From contig CAYXTP010000013.1 of the NCBI GenBank assembly GCA_964467985.1, positions 1-64,000 on the forward strand: DNA of 64,000 nucleotides, in the 5' to 3' direction. This document shows positions 16,622 through 25,980 of this stretch, piece after piece. The DNA comes from GCA-2720975 sp964467985. Its GTDB lineage: Bacteria > Planctomycetota > UBA1135 > GCA-002686595. A model generated the notes under the pieces. The model made no database searches and was not told the DNA's origin. It saw only the letters and a list, made by a program, of their open reading frames with translations. Numbering within the stretch: the first letter of the stretch is position 1; each line of letters opens with the position of its first letter. The position numbers and the translations under genes were made by a program.

Positions 16622-18531
16622 CAGTTCTTGACTTCGAAGTCGGCGTCGATGGGCTCGTCGCTGGCGGCATCGCCACTCGGCTCACCCGCAGGACCCTCAG
16701 CCCCCGCAGCCGCTTGCTGCTCCTGTTGCGCCTCGGCGTAGACCATCTCGCCCAACTTCTGGGCCTTCTCCTGGAAGGCATTGAGAGCCGCTTCGATCTT
16801 CTCTTTGTCGTCGCTCTTGGCGGCCTCGGCCAACTCGTCTTTGGCGGCGGTGATGGACTGCAGGTCCTCGTCGGAGAGCTTGTCTTTGTGCTCTTCGAGT
16901 TGCTTCTCCGTCTCGTGAATCATGTGCTCCACCTGGTTCTTGAGGTCCACCAGCGCACGACGTGCTTGGTCCTCTTCCTGGTGGGCATCGGCCTCCTTGC
17001 GCATACGGTCCACTTCGCCCTCGGAGAGGCCAGAGGACCCTTCGATGCGGACCGAGTGCTCCTTGCCCGTGCCCTTGTCCGTGGCCTTGACGTTCAAGAT
17101 GCCATTGGAGTCGATGTCGAAAGAGACCTCGATTTGGGGCGTGCCTCGTTGGGCGGGGGGAATGTCGGTCAACTGGAAGTTGCTCAGCAAACGGTTGTCC
17201 TTGGCAAACTCGCGCTCCCCCTGGAAGACCTTGATGTCCACCGAAGGCTGGTTGTCCGCAGCCGTTGAGAAGACCTGACTCTTGGAGGTGGGAATGGTGG
17301 TGTTGCGTTCCACCAGCCGGGTCATCACACCGCCAAGGGTCTCGATTCCCAGCGAAAGGGGCGTTACATCCAGCAGGACCACATCGTCGACGTCCCCGGC
17401 CAGAATTCCGCCCTGAATGGCGGCCCCCAGTCCAACAACTTCATCGGGGTTGACGCCCTTGTTGGGCTCCGAGCCGAAGAACTCCTGGACCTTCTCCTGA
17501 ACCAGCGGAACACGGGTCGACCCGCCGACGAGCAGCACGTCGTCGATCTGGTTGGGCTTTAGGCCCGCATCGTCCAGAGCCTTGCGGCAGGGCTGGATGC
17601 TGCGCTCCACCAGGGGAGCGATCAACGACTCGAATTTCTGCCGGCTGACAGGCACTTGCAGGTGCTTGGGGCCCGAGGCGTCGGCGGTGATGAAGGGCAG
17701 GTTGACGTCCGTAGTCGAACTCGAGCTGAGCTCGATCTTGGCCTTCTCGCACGCTTCCTTGAGCCGCTGCAGGGCCATGGGATCTTGCCGCACGTCGATA
17801 CCGCTCTCTTCCTTGAACGTGTCGGCGACGTACTTGATCAGCACTTCGTCGAGGTCATCACCTCCCAAGTGTGTGTCGCCGTTTGTCGCAAGCACTTCGA
17901 AGACACCGTCTCCGATCTCAAGCACCGACACGTCGAAGGTGCCGCCACCGAAATCGTAGACAGCAACGCGACCCTCTTTGCCCTTGTCGAGGCCATAGGC
18001 CAAGGTCGCAGCGGTGGGCTCATTGATAATGCGTTCGACTGTTAGGCCAGCAATGGACCCGGCGTCCTTGGTCGCTTGGCGCTGCGAGTCGTTGAAGTAG
18101 GCGGGCACTGTGATCACCGCCCGGTCGACCGTTTCCCCCAAGTAGGCCTCGGCGGCCTCCTTAAGGTTGGTGAGCACCATGGCGCTGATCTCGGGCGCGG
18201 AGTACTCCTTGTCATCGATCGCCACCTTGACCAGATCGTCGGGCGCGCCGGTCAACTTGTACGCGACCATGCGCTCTTCGTCGTCGACCTCGTGGTGCCG
18301 GCGACCCATGAAGCGCTTGATGGAAGCGATGGTCTTGATCGGGTTGGTCACGGCCTGACGCTTGGCGGGGGCGCCGACGAGTCGGGCTCCGTCTCCGGTG
18401 AAAGCCACCACGGAGGGAGTCGTGCGTGCTCCTTCCAAGTTCGTGATGACGGTGGGCTCGCCGCCCTCCATGACCGCCACGACAGAGTTGGTGGTGCCCA
18501 GGTCGATGCCGATGATCTTGCTCTTGCTCAC
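16621..18531 (-). CDS. dnaK: Chaperone DnaK (Hsp70)
   Basis: A full-length 636-residue Hsp70. Landmarks are the N-terminal GIDLGTTNSVVAV phosphate loop, VPAYFNDSQRQATKDAG, the NEPTAATLAYGLDK and VYDFGGGTFDVS motifs, LVGGSTRVPLVQ, the substrate-binding TPLSLGIETLGG, and an acidic C-terminal tail ending DEPIDADFEVKN with a preceding Q/A/G-rich linker. It unfolds and refolds proteins with DnaJ and GrpE, neither of which is adjacent. A sigma-54-like promoter lies 67 bases upstream instead of a recognisable CIRCE element or sigma-32 box. Confidence 0.97.
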   Translation of the reverse strand: MSKSKIIGIDLGTTNSVVAVMEGGEPTVITNLEGARTTPSVVAFTGDGARLVGAPAKRQAVTNPIKTIASIKRFMGRRHHEVDDEERMVAYKLTGAPDDLVKVAIDDKEYSAPEISAMVLTNLKEAAEAYLGETVDRAVITVPAYFNDSQRQATKDAGSIAGLTVERIINEPTAATLAYGLDKGKEGRVAVYDFGGGTFDVSVLEIGDGVFEVLATNGDTHLGGDDLDEVLIKYVADTFKEESGIDVRQDPMALQRLKEACEKAKIELSSSSTTDVNLPFITADASGPKHLQVPVSRQKFESLIAPLVERSIQPCRKALDDAGLKPNQIDDVLLVGGSTRVPLVQEKVQEFFGSEPNKGVNPDEVVGLGAAIQGGILAGDVDDVVLLDVTPLSLGIETLGGVMTRLVERNTTIPTSKSQVFSTAADNQPSVDIKVFQGEREFAKDNRLLSNFQLTDIPPAQRGTPQIEVSFDIDSNGILNVKATDKGTGKEHSVRIEGSSGLSEGEVDRMRKEADAHQEEDQARRALVDLKNQVEHMIHETEKQLEEHKDKLSDEDLQSITAAKDELAEAAKSDDKEKIEAALNAFQEKAQKLGEMVYAEAQQEQQAAAGAEGPAGEPSGDAASDEPIDADFEVKN

Positions 18532-18596
18532 AGGGTTGTCCTCAGTCTTGTGAATCCAGGGGCCCCAGGAGTGCCCCGGGGAGTCACGCCCATAAG

Positions 18597-18614
18597 AACA
18601 AACGCCGTGCCAGT
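18597..18614 (-). promoter_or_regulatory. Candidate sigma-54 promoter of dnaK
   Basis: On the minus strand the sequence reads CTGGCACG, four bases, then TTGTT. The consensus is YTGGCACG-N4-TTGCW. The -24 half is perfect, the spacing is exact, and the -12 half differs only at the C of TTGC. It lies 67 bases before the dnaK start and about 480 bases from the gene for a sigma-54 activator. No start-site data exist here. Confidence 0.5.
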
Positions 18615-18629
18615 CATCTGTGGGTGGTG

Positions 18630-18654
18630 TAACTCAATAACTGGCAAGGAGTTA
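18630..18654. promoter_or_regulatory. Inverted repeat upstream of the candidate sigma-54 promoter
   Basis: TAACTC and GAGTTA are separated by 13 bases, centred about 35 bases upstream of the -24 element. The location fits an activator-binding site, though enhancers usually lie farther upstream. It is not a CIRCE element, whose halves and spacing differ. Confidence 0.3.
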
Positions 18655-18862
18655 TGGCAATGCTCATCCATCGAGCCGGGCCTCGGGTGCGCCAAATTGG
18701 CAGGGTGACTTGGGCGGGTTCGAGGGATCTGCCCTAATGGCAGCTGGTAGAGCAACCAGAGACTGCGCCCACGCCCTCGTACCGGATAGCCCGTCCCAAG
18801 AGCCCAACAGCCAGCGGACGAGGATGGGCCACTCAGGGCCCAGCTCCACGATGAGCCCGTCC

Positions 18863-19048
18863 GAACTGACTGGGTTTAGTGGGCCTGCCCTGAAGCGGCG
18901 TTCCTATCAAGAACCGTGGGTGTGGGGTTTTGAGTCTCCCGGATGGGGGTAAATCCAGCATGAGGGGGGGCAGGACCTGGGTTGGGCGAAAAAACCCTCT
19001 ACTACGGGCCGGTCTTTGAATGGCTGGCCCACTAAACCCAGTCAGTTC
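18863..19048. repeat. 186-bp segment with 23-bp perfect terminal inverted repeats
   Basis: The left end (18863-18885, starting GAACTGACTGGG and ending GTGGGCC) is the exact reverse complement of the right end (19026-19048). The outermost GAACT-side bases are flanked by CCG on the left (18861-18863) and CCG on the right (19048-19050), which could be a 3-bp target duplication if the ends are taken one base inward. The 140-base interior encodes no transposase. It may be a MITE-like element or a long-stem RNA structure downstream of the sigma-54 activator gene. Confidence 0.6.
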
Positions 19049-19089
19049 CGATCGCACACACCTGAGCCCTGTCGCCCCGACCCGACCCC

Positions 19090-20468
<1,379 letters not shown>

Positions 20469-20472
<4 letters not shown>

Positions 20473-21275
20473 GAGTCCAGTGTATCCGGCATAGCGACCT
20501 CTTCCTCGGAGTTGCCTGCCAGGTGGGTCAACTCAACCAACAGTGGCAAGCGAATCGTGAAGCGCGTTCCCCGGCCCTTCTCTGATACGAGCTGAATGCT
20601 GCCTTCGTGCTCGGAAACGATGCGCTGTACGGTCGCCAGCCCAAGGCCTGTCCCCCCTCGTTTGGTGGACCAATACAGGCTGAAGCAGCGCTCGCGTTCA
20701 TCCTCGTCCATCCCTACACCCGTGTCCGTGAGGGAGAGATCGACCCAGCGTCCCTGCCGGGCAATGCCCACAATCAACTCCCCACCGCCGGGCATGGCCT
20801 GGCGAGCATTCACCATCAGGTTGATCAAGGCTTGGCGGAAGGCACCTTCGTCGAGCATGATCAGGGGCAAGTTCGTCGGAAAATCCGTGTGAACCCGAAT
20901 CCCCTGGGCCTCGTGTTCCGGTTCCTGAAAATCGACGACCTCGCGTACCAGCGCCAGTAGATCTGCGGGGGCGCGGTTGATCTCCCCTCCTCGGGCGAAG
21001 CGCAGAAAGTCGTCCAAGATACCTTCCAGACGCACCACCTCGCGTTGCAGGGTCGCCAGACGCTTGAGACTGCGGCGCTCCCTGGGATCGAGCGTCGGGG
21101 TGTCCTCGCCCCTTGCTCCAGACCAGTCTTCCTCAAGCAAGGTCAGATTCATGGCCATGGTCGAGAGCGGGTTCTTGATCTCGTGCGCCAGGCCCCTGGC
21201 CAAGTGGGTCAGCAGGTCTTCTTCCTCGGGAATCACGCTCTCACTCTTGGGGTCGTCCATGGGATTGCACGACAC
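20469..21275 (-). CDS. Sensor-less histidine kinase
   Basis: A 268-residue two-component kinase. The dimerisation helix has the phosphorylated histidine H31 in LAHEIKNPLST; the ATPase part has the N box (LINLMVNARQAM), G1 (DTGVGMD) and G2 (GGTGLGLATV). Only about 25 residues precede the H box, so there is no membrane segment, PAS or other input domain. Such NtrB-like soluble kinases are usually controlled by a partner protein. The ATG at 21275 is used; another at 21260 is possible. It is paired with the sigma-54 activator. Confidence 0.9.
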
Positions 21276-21339
21276 CCTTTGGGAGCCGAGCTGCGGGGCG
21301 CTAGGCTACCAAGGACTCCTGGCCCTGACGCCCCCACCC

Positions 21340-22440
21340 ATGGCCTTGCCTCCCATCCTTCCCCTGCCCGATGTGGCCCGCGCCGGCGACCTGCCTCAGG
21401 ACCTGCTTCAAGCAGTCCAAGAGGCACTGCTGGCTGGCGAGTTAGTCGCCATCCCGACCGAGACGGTCTACGGTTTGGCCGCCCGTGCCGACCTGCCCGA
21501 AGCCCTGGCGCGCCTGCAGGCAGCGAAGGGTCGTGCATCTTCGGTGCCCTTCACCTGGCACGCAGGATCCAAGCAGCAGGCCTTGACGGGCGAGTTGCCT
21601 CTGTCCGCACTGGTGGGTCGCCTAGCGGACCGCTATTGGCCGGGCCCACTGACGCTTGTTCTGGAGAGGGTTCCCGAGGGCTTGGAACACGTCGCCCAGC
21701 GGGGATTCCTAGGCGTACGGGTCCCGGCGCACGGGGGAACCCGCGCTCTGTTGAACAGCCTGCCGTTTCCCGTGGTAGCGAGTAGTGCCAACGCGAGTGG
21801 CCAAGATCCCCTCGCGGATGCTGAGGGGGTGGCCAATCAGTTCGTGGGCAAGGTGCACAGCGTTCTTGATGGTGGCCCGGCACCCCTGGCCATGGGCTCC
21901 AGTGTGCTGAAGCTCGGAAGGGGGGAGTTCAAGCTATTGCGTGAGGGCTGCCTCAACCTGCAGGACCTACGCCGGGCGGCGGGGCTCAAGCTCCTGTTCG
22001 TGTGCACGGGCAACACATGTCGCAGTCCCATGGCCGAGGCCTTGGCCCGACACCTATTGGAGAACGCCCTTGAGTGCTCGGACATTTCTAGATTCGGGTT
22101 CGAAGTGCAATCCGCCGGAGTGTTCGCTGGATTCGGCAGCCCAGCATCCGCGGAGGGGGTGACGCTACTGCGTCGACGCTCCATCGATCTCAGTGGACAT
22201 CATTCCCAGCCCTGCGACCCAGCTCTTCTGAATCAGGCTGACCACATCTACTGCCTAACCCGAGACCACCGCGAGCAGTTGCTGCAACAGATGGATGGAG
22301 AGGCCGCACACAGGGTCCAGTTGCTCGACCCCCACGGCGCCGACATATCCGATCCGATTGGTGGTGGGCCCCAGGTCTACGAAGCCTGCGCCACGGCCAT
22401 CGAAGCCTGCCTACGTGCGCGCCTGCAGGAATGGGTTTAG
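21340..22440 (+). CDS. Fusion of YrdC/Sua5 threonylcarbamoyl-AMP synthase and low-molecular-weight protein tyrosine phosphatase
   Basis: A 366-residue fusion. Residues about 20-210 are a YrdC/Sua5 domain (VAIPTETVYGLA, a KGR segment, RYWPGPLTLVL, VVASSANASG), which activates threonylcarbamate for the t6A37 tRNA modification. Residues about 220-366 are a low-molecular-weight phosphatase or arsenate-reductase-like domain with active-site VCTGNTCRSP and the distal acid DP in DISDPIGG. In many bacteria these are adjacent separate genes (ywlC and ywlE in Bacillus). The start is the ATG at 21340; the frame is open upstream into the antisense of the kinase gene. It diverges from the kinase. Confidence 0.88.
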   Translation: MALPPILPLPDVARAGDLPQDLLQAVQEALLAGELVAIPTETVYGLAARADLPEALARLQAAKGRASSVPFTWHAGSKQQALTGELPLSALVGRLADRYWPGPLTLVLERVPEGLEHVAQRGFLGVRVPAHGGTRALLNSLPFPVVASSANASGQDPLADAEGVANQFVGKVHSVLDGGPAPLAMGSSVLKLGRGEFKLLREGCLNLQDLRRAAGLKLLFVCTGNTCRSPMAEALARHLLENALECSDISRFGFEVQSAGVFAGFGSPASAEGVTLLRRRSIDLSGHHSQPCDPALLNQADHIYCLTRDHREQLLQQMDGEAAHRVQLLDPHGADISDPIGGGPQVYEACATAIEACLRARLQEWV

Positions 22441-22470
22441 GTCAAGCGCCCGGGTACCTAGGCCAAAACC

Positions 22471-25188
22471 TCATTGGCCAGAAGGACCCACGCGGCTAGG
22501 AAAGAGAAGTCCAAGTCGCAGAGCGCTGAGGCCCTGGGGCGTTGCCAAGATGTTGGGGCAGCGCTGCAAGGCTTCTTCCCACGCCCGCAAGGCCAGATCG
22601 ACGTGACCCAAGCGCTGAGCGACGAGGGCCATGAACAGATGCAAGTCCGCCCGCTCGGGCCGCAACTCGATGGCTGAGGTCAGTTTGGCGAGGGCCTCGT
22701 CATTGCGGCCGGCCGCCAGGTCGAGCACCCCTCCGGTGCGCATGGCGTCAAACTTCACCTGCCTTCTGAATTGAGCCACCTCTGGATCCTGTACGGACCC
22801 AAGCCGAGCGAGCCACCCATCAAGGGATCCTCCAGGCCCTTCTCCCGGTGGGGTCAGTCCCCGGCGCTCGATGCCCCAACGCGCCCAGACCTCGCGGGCG
22901 TGATGCAGGGCGCGGATTTGCTCCAACAACTGCAGACCCTCGGCACCTGCGGTCACGGTCCATGCGCTGGGCGGCGCCTGCTCAAGGGATCGTAGTCGAG
23001 CTAGGTTCAGCGGCAAGTCGGCCAGCTGTTCGGGTCCCGTGCGCGGCTTGCGGTACACGATCCATGGGTCCCGATCGGTCACGGCCCGCGGGACCTCAGG
23101 CCACGCGTCTCCTGTCGTGACAAAGCGGGCCATGACGCCAGCTGGGCTTTCGAGTCCGAGCAGCGCCAAGAGTGCGTGCAACTCGCTGTTGGAAGCGGGG
23201 AAGCGTTGGGGGACGAGGGCCGGTTCCGTCTCACCGCCAACCAGCACAACCTGAGTTCCGAACAGAAAGACAGCACTCCAAGGAAACGCCTGGCAGAACG
23301 CGGAGAGCACGGCGTCAAACGTCTCGGGGGCCAAGGCGTGCGGGGGCACCCACTGGCACAACAACCCTTCTGGGGCCAATGCGGCCCGGGCAATATTGTA
23401 GAACTCGGGCGTGTAGAGGTGCACCGCGAAGGGCGAGTCCGGCAAGAGTGGTTCCATGCTAATCACGTCCCACTTGCTTCCCATGCGCAGCAGGGAACGC
23501 CGTCCGTCGCCCAGATGCAGGACGACCCGTCCCTCACCGTCGTTCGCGTCGAGCAGCCCTGGAAGTCCCTCTGCTGCGACGCCCCGATTGACATCCTCGA
23601 AGAAGGGTGCGGCCTCCATCACGGCGGCGGAAATCTCCAACAGGTCGAGGCGCTGTACCTCGGGATGCGCTGCCACCGCCCCGGCTGTCGTTCCCGTTCC
23701 AAAGGCCAACACGGCGACCCGTTCCGGATCGGGGTGCAGGAGCAAGGGCAAGTGGCCGAGTACGCGCATGTAGAGGTAGTCATCCCCCACTGCCGTGGCT
23801 CGGAAGTCGTCTGTGAGCAAGGTTCGCTCGGCTCGCACGCCGTCGTCCACAACGGTCACGGCGAAGTGCTCGTCCTCGTCAAACGAAAGCACTGTGAAAG
23901 CGGGGTTGGACAAGGCCTTGGATGCGAGTACGGGTTCGGGGGCGTTCAAGCCCCACGCGAGCACTGCCAAAGACATGAGCCCGGTCAGCGTCTTGAGCGC
24001 AGAAGACCCGGGAGCGAGAAACCAAGCCGTCGGCAAGGCGAGCGCACCGAGGATGCCCAAGGACGCTGCGCTACCGAGAGTTGGAAGCAGGACCCAGTGA
24101 AGAAGCGGCACTCCCAGCAACACGCCCCAGACTTCGTGTAGCAGCAGGTCCCCCAGGCGCCGTCCGCTCTCCCCTCCGGGCAGGGAACGGTGCAAGGTTG
24201 GGATCACCGCCCCCAAGGGCAGGAGTGCTGGCCCGAGCAGGACAAGTGCGGCCAGCGTGTCGGGCAATTCGGCAGAAAACCCCCAAGTACTCCAGGGAAA
24301 CAGAAGCCAAGCGGATCCGAGCGATGCCATGGGTAGGAGCGCTAGTGGGCCGCGGATGTCCCTAGGCAAGCAGCGAGGTAACAACGCTGCGCCGAGCGCC
24401 AAGGCCGACAGGGATCCACACAACACGGCGGTCAATGCCGGTTGCAGTCCTCCTAGCCAGACTGCGCCCAATCGGAATCCGGCCCACTCGACTCCAGCGA
24501 GCCAGGCCGTGATGAGTGCGGCCACGCAACCGATGCGCAAGGGCAGTGCAGACCCAGTCGGGACGGAATCCGATGTCGAAGAACCGGCGCCCAATAATCC
24601 TGCGGCTCCCGCCGCCAGCGAGAGGGCACCGGAACACAGGGCGGCAATCAATCGACCGTGGCTCGCGGCCAAATCAAAACTCACCCAATTCGCAGCCGCT
24701 ACCGATGCCGCGAGATTTGCAGCGAAGAGCCAAGACACATCCCGCGCTCCGCCCCGAGCTCCGGACCAACTGCGGGCGAGTAGGGGCAAGAACGCTCCCT
24801 GGGGCAGAGCGGCCACCAAGATCAGAACGATACCTGCTGCCCCCCAAGTCACTGGCGGCAAGACACCACTGGCCACCCCATGCATGCCCGAGAATGCCAG
24901 GGGGATTCCCACTCCCGCGAGGGTGCCCGCGCCCAGGAGCCAGCGCGCTGCCCGGTCAGGGGAGGAACGGCCGGCAATCCAAGCCCCCAAGGCCCATCCG
25001 GCGATCCAAACGCAAAGGCCGAGGGCCGCCGCCCGGCCTTGGCCTACGAGCAAACTCAAGGAAGCGATCAGCAGACTCTCTCCTGCCAGCCCGCCGGCAC
25101 CTGCAAGGGCTGCGGAGAGCAGCAGCAATGATTTTCGCTCCGTGCGCCTCATGCTCCGCTGCGTCGGAGGTACGCGGCGAGCGTCCAC
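22471..25188 (-). CDS. Giant membrane protein with spermidine-synthase-like domain and TPR end
   Basis: A 905-residue protein. The first half has about twelve hydrophobic segments in an MFS-like layout; the next part, about residues 440-700, is a spermidine-synthase-like Rossmann fold with AFGTGTTAGAV, LDLLEISAAV, a D/G-rich LGDGRRSLL and EPLLPDSPF in place of the usual catalytic aspartate region; the C terminus has a TPR-like pair (RNDEALAKLTSAIELRPERADL). Proteins of this layout are common in Planctomycetota and related phyla, with unknown substrates; aminopropyl transfer is not assured. The start is GTG at 25188, though ATG at 25152 is also plausible. It lies 30 bases from the PTS IIA gene. 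Confidence 0.75.
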   Translation of the reverse strand: MDARRVPPTQRSMRRTERKSLLLLSAALAGAGGLAGESLLIASLSLLVGQGRAAALGLCVWIAGWALGAWIAGRSSPDRAARWLLGAGTLAGVGIPLAFSGMHGVASGVLPPVTWGAAGIVLILVAALPQGAFLPLLARSWSGARGGARDVSWLFAANLAASVAAANWVSFDLAASHGRLIAALCSGALSLAAGAAGLLGAGSSTSDSVPTGSALPLRIGCVAALITAWLAGVEWAGFRLGAVWLGGLQPALTAVLCGSLSALALGAALLPRCLPRDIRGPLALLPMASLGSAWLLFPWSTWGFSAELPDTLAALVLLGPALLPLGAVIPTLHRSLPGGESGRRLGDLLLHEVWGVLLGVPLLHWVLLPTLGSAASLGILGALALPTAWFLAPGSSALKTLTGLMSLAVLAWGLNAPEPVLASKALSNPAFTVLSFDEDEHFAVTVVDDGVRAERTLLTDDFRATAVGDDYLYMRVLGHLPLLLHPDPERVAVLAFGTGTTAGAVAAHPEVQRLDLLEISAAVMEAAPFFEDVNRGVAAEGLPGLLDANDGEGRVVLHLGDGRRSLLRMGSKWDVISMEPLLPDSPFAVHLYTPEFYNIARAALAPEGLLCQWVPPHALAPETFDAVLSAFCQAFPWSAVFLFGTQVVLVGGETEPALVPQRFPASNSELHALLALLGLESPAGVMARFVTTGDAWPEVPRAVTDRDPWIVYRKPRTGPEQLADLPLNLARLRSLEQAPPSAWTVTAGAEGLQLLEQIRALHHAREVWARWGIERRGLTPPGEGPGGSLDGWLARLGSVQDPEVAQFRRQVKFDAMRTGGVLDLAAGRNDEALAKLTSAIELRPERADLHLFMALVAQRLGHVDLALRAWEEALQRCPNILATPQGLSALRLGLLFPSRVGPSGQ

Positions 25189-25218
25189 GTTCCCGGGGCC
25201 CGATCGCCGAAGGTGATC

Positions 25219-25686
25219 TCAACCCCCGCTCTGCACGAGCACTTGGTGAGCGGCCTCTTCATCGGCCGCGCCCAACAGAGCGCCGCGCACGTCCTCCTTG
25301 GACAGCACGCGCGCCACGTCGGCCAAAGTACGAATGTGAAGCAGCTTCTGAGCTCGAGGAATGAGGAGCAACACGACAATGCGTGCAGGCTGTCCGTCGA
25401 TGCTTTCAAAGGCCAGGCCCTCTTCGCGTGTCACAACTCCCATGCAGGCCAGCACGGACCCCAGGTCGTCCACGGCGGCGTGGGGAATGGCGATCCCATT
25501 CTCCATGCCAGTGGACATGGACTGCTCCCTAGACAAGACGGCCTCGAGAACGGCCTCCGACTTGGATTCGTTGAGCTTGCCTGCGCCGACCAGGTGCTGG
25601 ACGAGACTGCGAATCGACTCCCACTTGTCAGCGGGATCGAAGTGGACCAGGAGGTCTTGGGCCTCAAAGAGTTCGGCAAGCAGCAT
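25219..25686 (-). CDS. PTS system IIA protein, fructose/nitrogen type
   Basis: A 155-residue single-domain EIIA protein. The phosphorylated histidine sits in NGIAIPHAAVDD near residue 63, and the family end is LHIRTLADVARVLS. Proteins of this group take phosphate from HPr-like carriers to control transport or regulation (for example PtsN). No EI or HPr gene is in the window. The start is the ATG at 25686; the frame extends upstream but similarity stops there. Because it sits alone, a regulatory role is more likely than sugar uptake. Confidence 0.85.
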   Translation of the reverse strand: MLLAELFEAQDLLVHFDPADKWESIRSLVQHLVGAGKLNESKSEAVLEAVLSREQSMSTGMENGIAIPHAAVDDLGSVLACMGVVTREEGLAFESIDGQPARIVVLLLIPRAQKLLHIRTLADVARVLSKEDVRGALLGAADEEAAHQVLVQSGG

Positions 25687-25858
25687 GGGGCGGGCAAGGA
25701 TAGCCGGGCCGGGCTTTGGGGCAACAGTGCTTTCGGCTGCGGAGTTCGTTCCTGCACCCCCCGGAGCTCTTCTGGGAACGGGGCAGGATTCGCTTCTGAA
25801 CGGGAAGACGGAGCCCTCCCGGGCGTCTTTGGCGTTGAATCGGATAGCCCTTGCCTGT

Positions 25859-25887
25859 TTGACTTGGGTCCGCACGGTATCTAGAGT
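25859..25887 (+). promoter_or_regulatory. Candidate sigma-70 promoter of the gsp operon
   Basis: TTGACT (25859-25864) and TAGAGT (25882-25887) are separated by exactly 17 bases. The -35 matches 5 of 6 and the -10 matches 4 of 6 consensus bases. It lies 93 bases before the gspD start inside the 294-base gap that separates the PTS gene from gspD; no other obvious element is seen in that gap. Confidence 0.4.
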
Positions 25888-25980
25888 GCCGCCGGAACCG
25901 ACCAAGTGGGGCCCTAACTCCCGCAACGACAACAACATAGAGCTCCATTTCTCCCTCTCTGGCTCTGCCCAGCACGCACG

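Larger units (their letters stand above)
18532..19089. other. 558-base intergenic region between dnaK and the sigma-54 activator
   Basis: The largest gap of the window. It holds, from left to right, a G- and C-rich 5' leader of dnaK with the palindromes CCCCGGGG and GGGGCCCC, a candidate sigma-54 promoter, a short inverted repeat, about 200 bases with nothing recognised, and a 186-bp segment bounded by perfect 23-bp inverted repeats. Open frames in it are short and share no family similarity that I can see. Confidence 0.6.

Noticed and set aside
18540..18660. CIRCE element or sigma-32 box upstream of dnaK
   Set aside because: The inverted repeat found (TAACTC-N13-GAGTTA) does not match the CIRCE half-sites or 9-base spacing, and no sigma-32 -35/-10 pair stands out.
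18733..18757. tRNA-like D-arm sequence (CTAATGGCAGCTGGTAGAGCAACC)
   Set aside because: No matching acceptor stem, anticodon arm or T-arm can be folded around it, so it is not called a tRNA.
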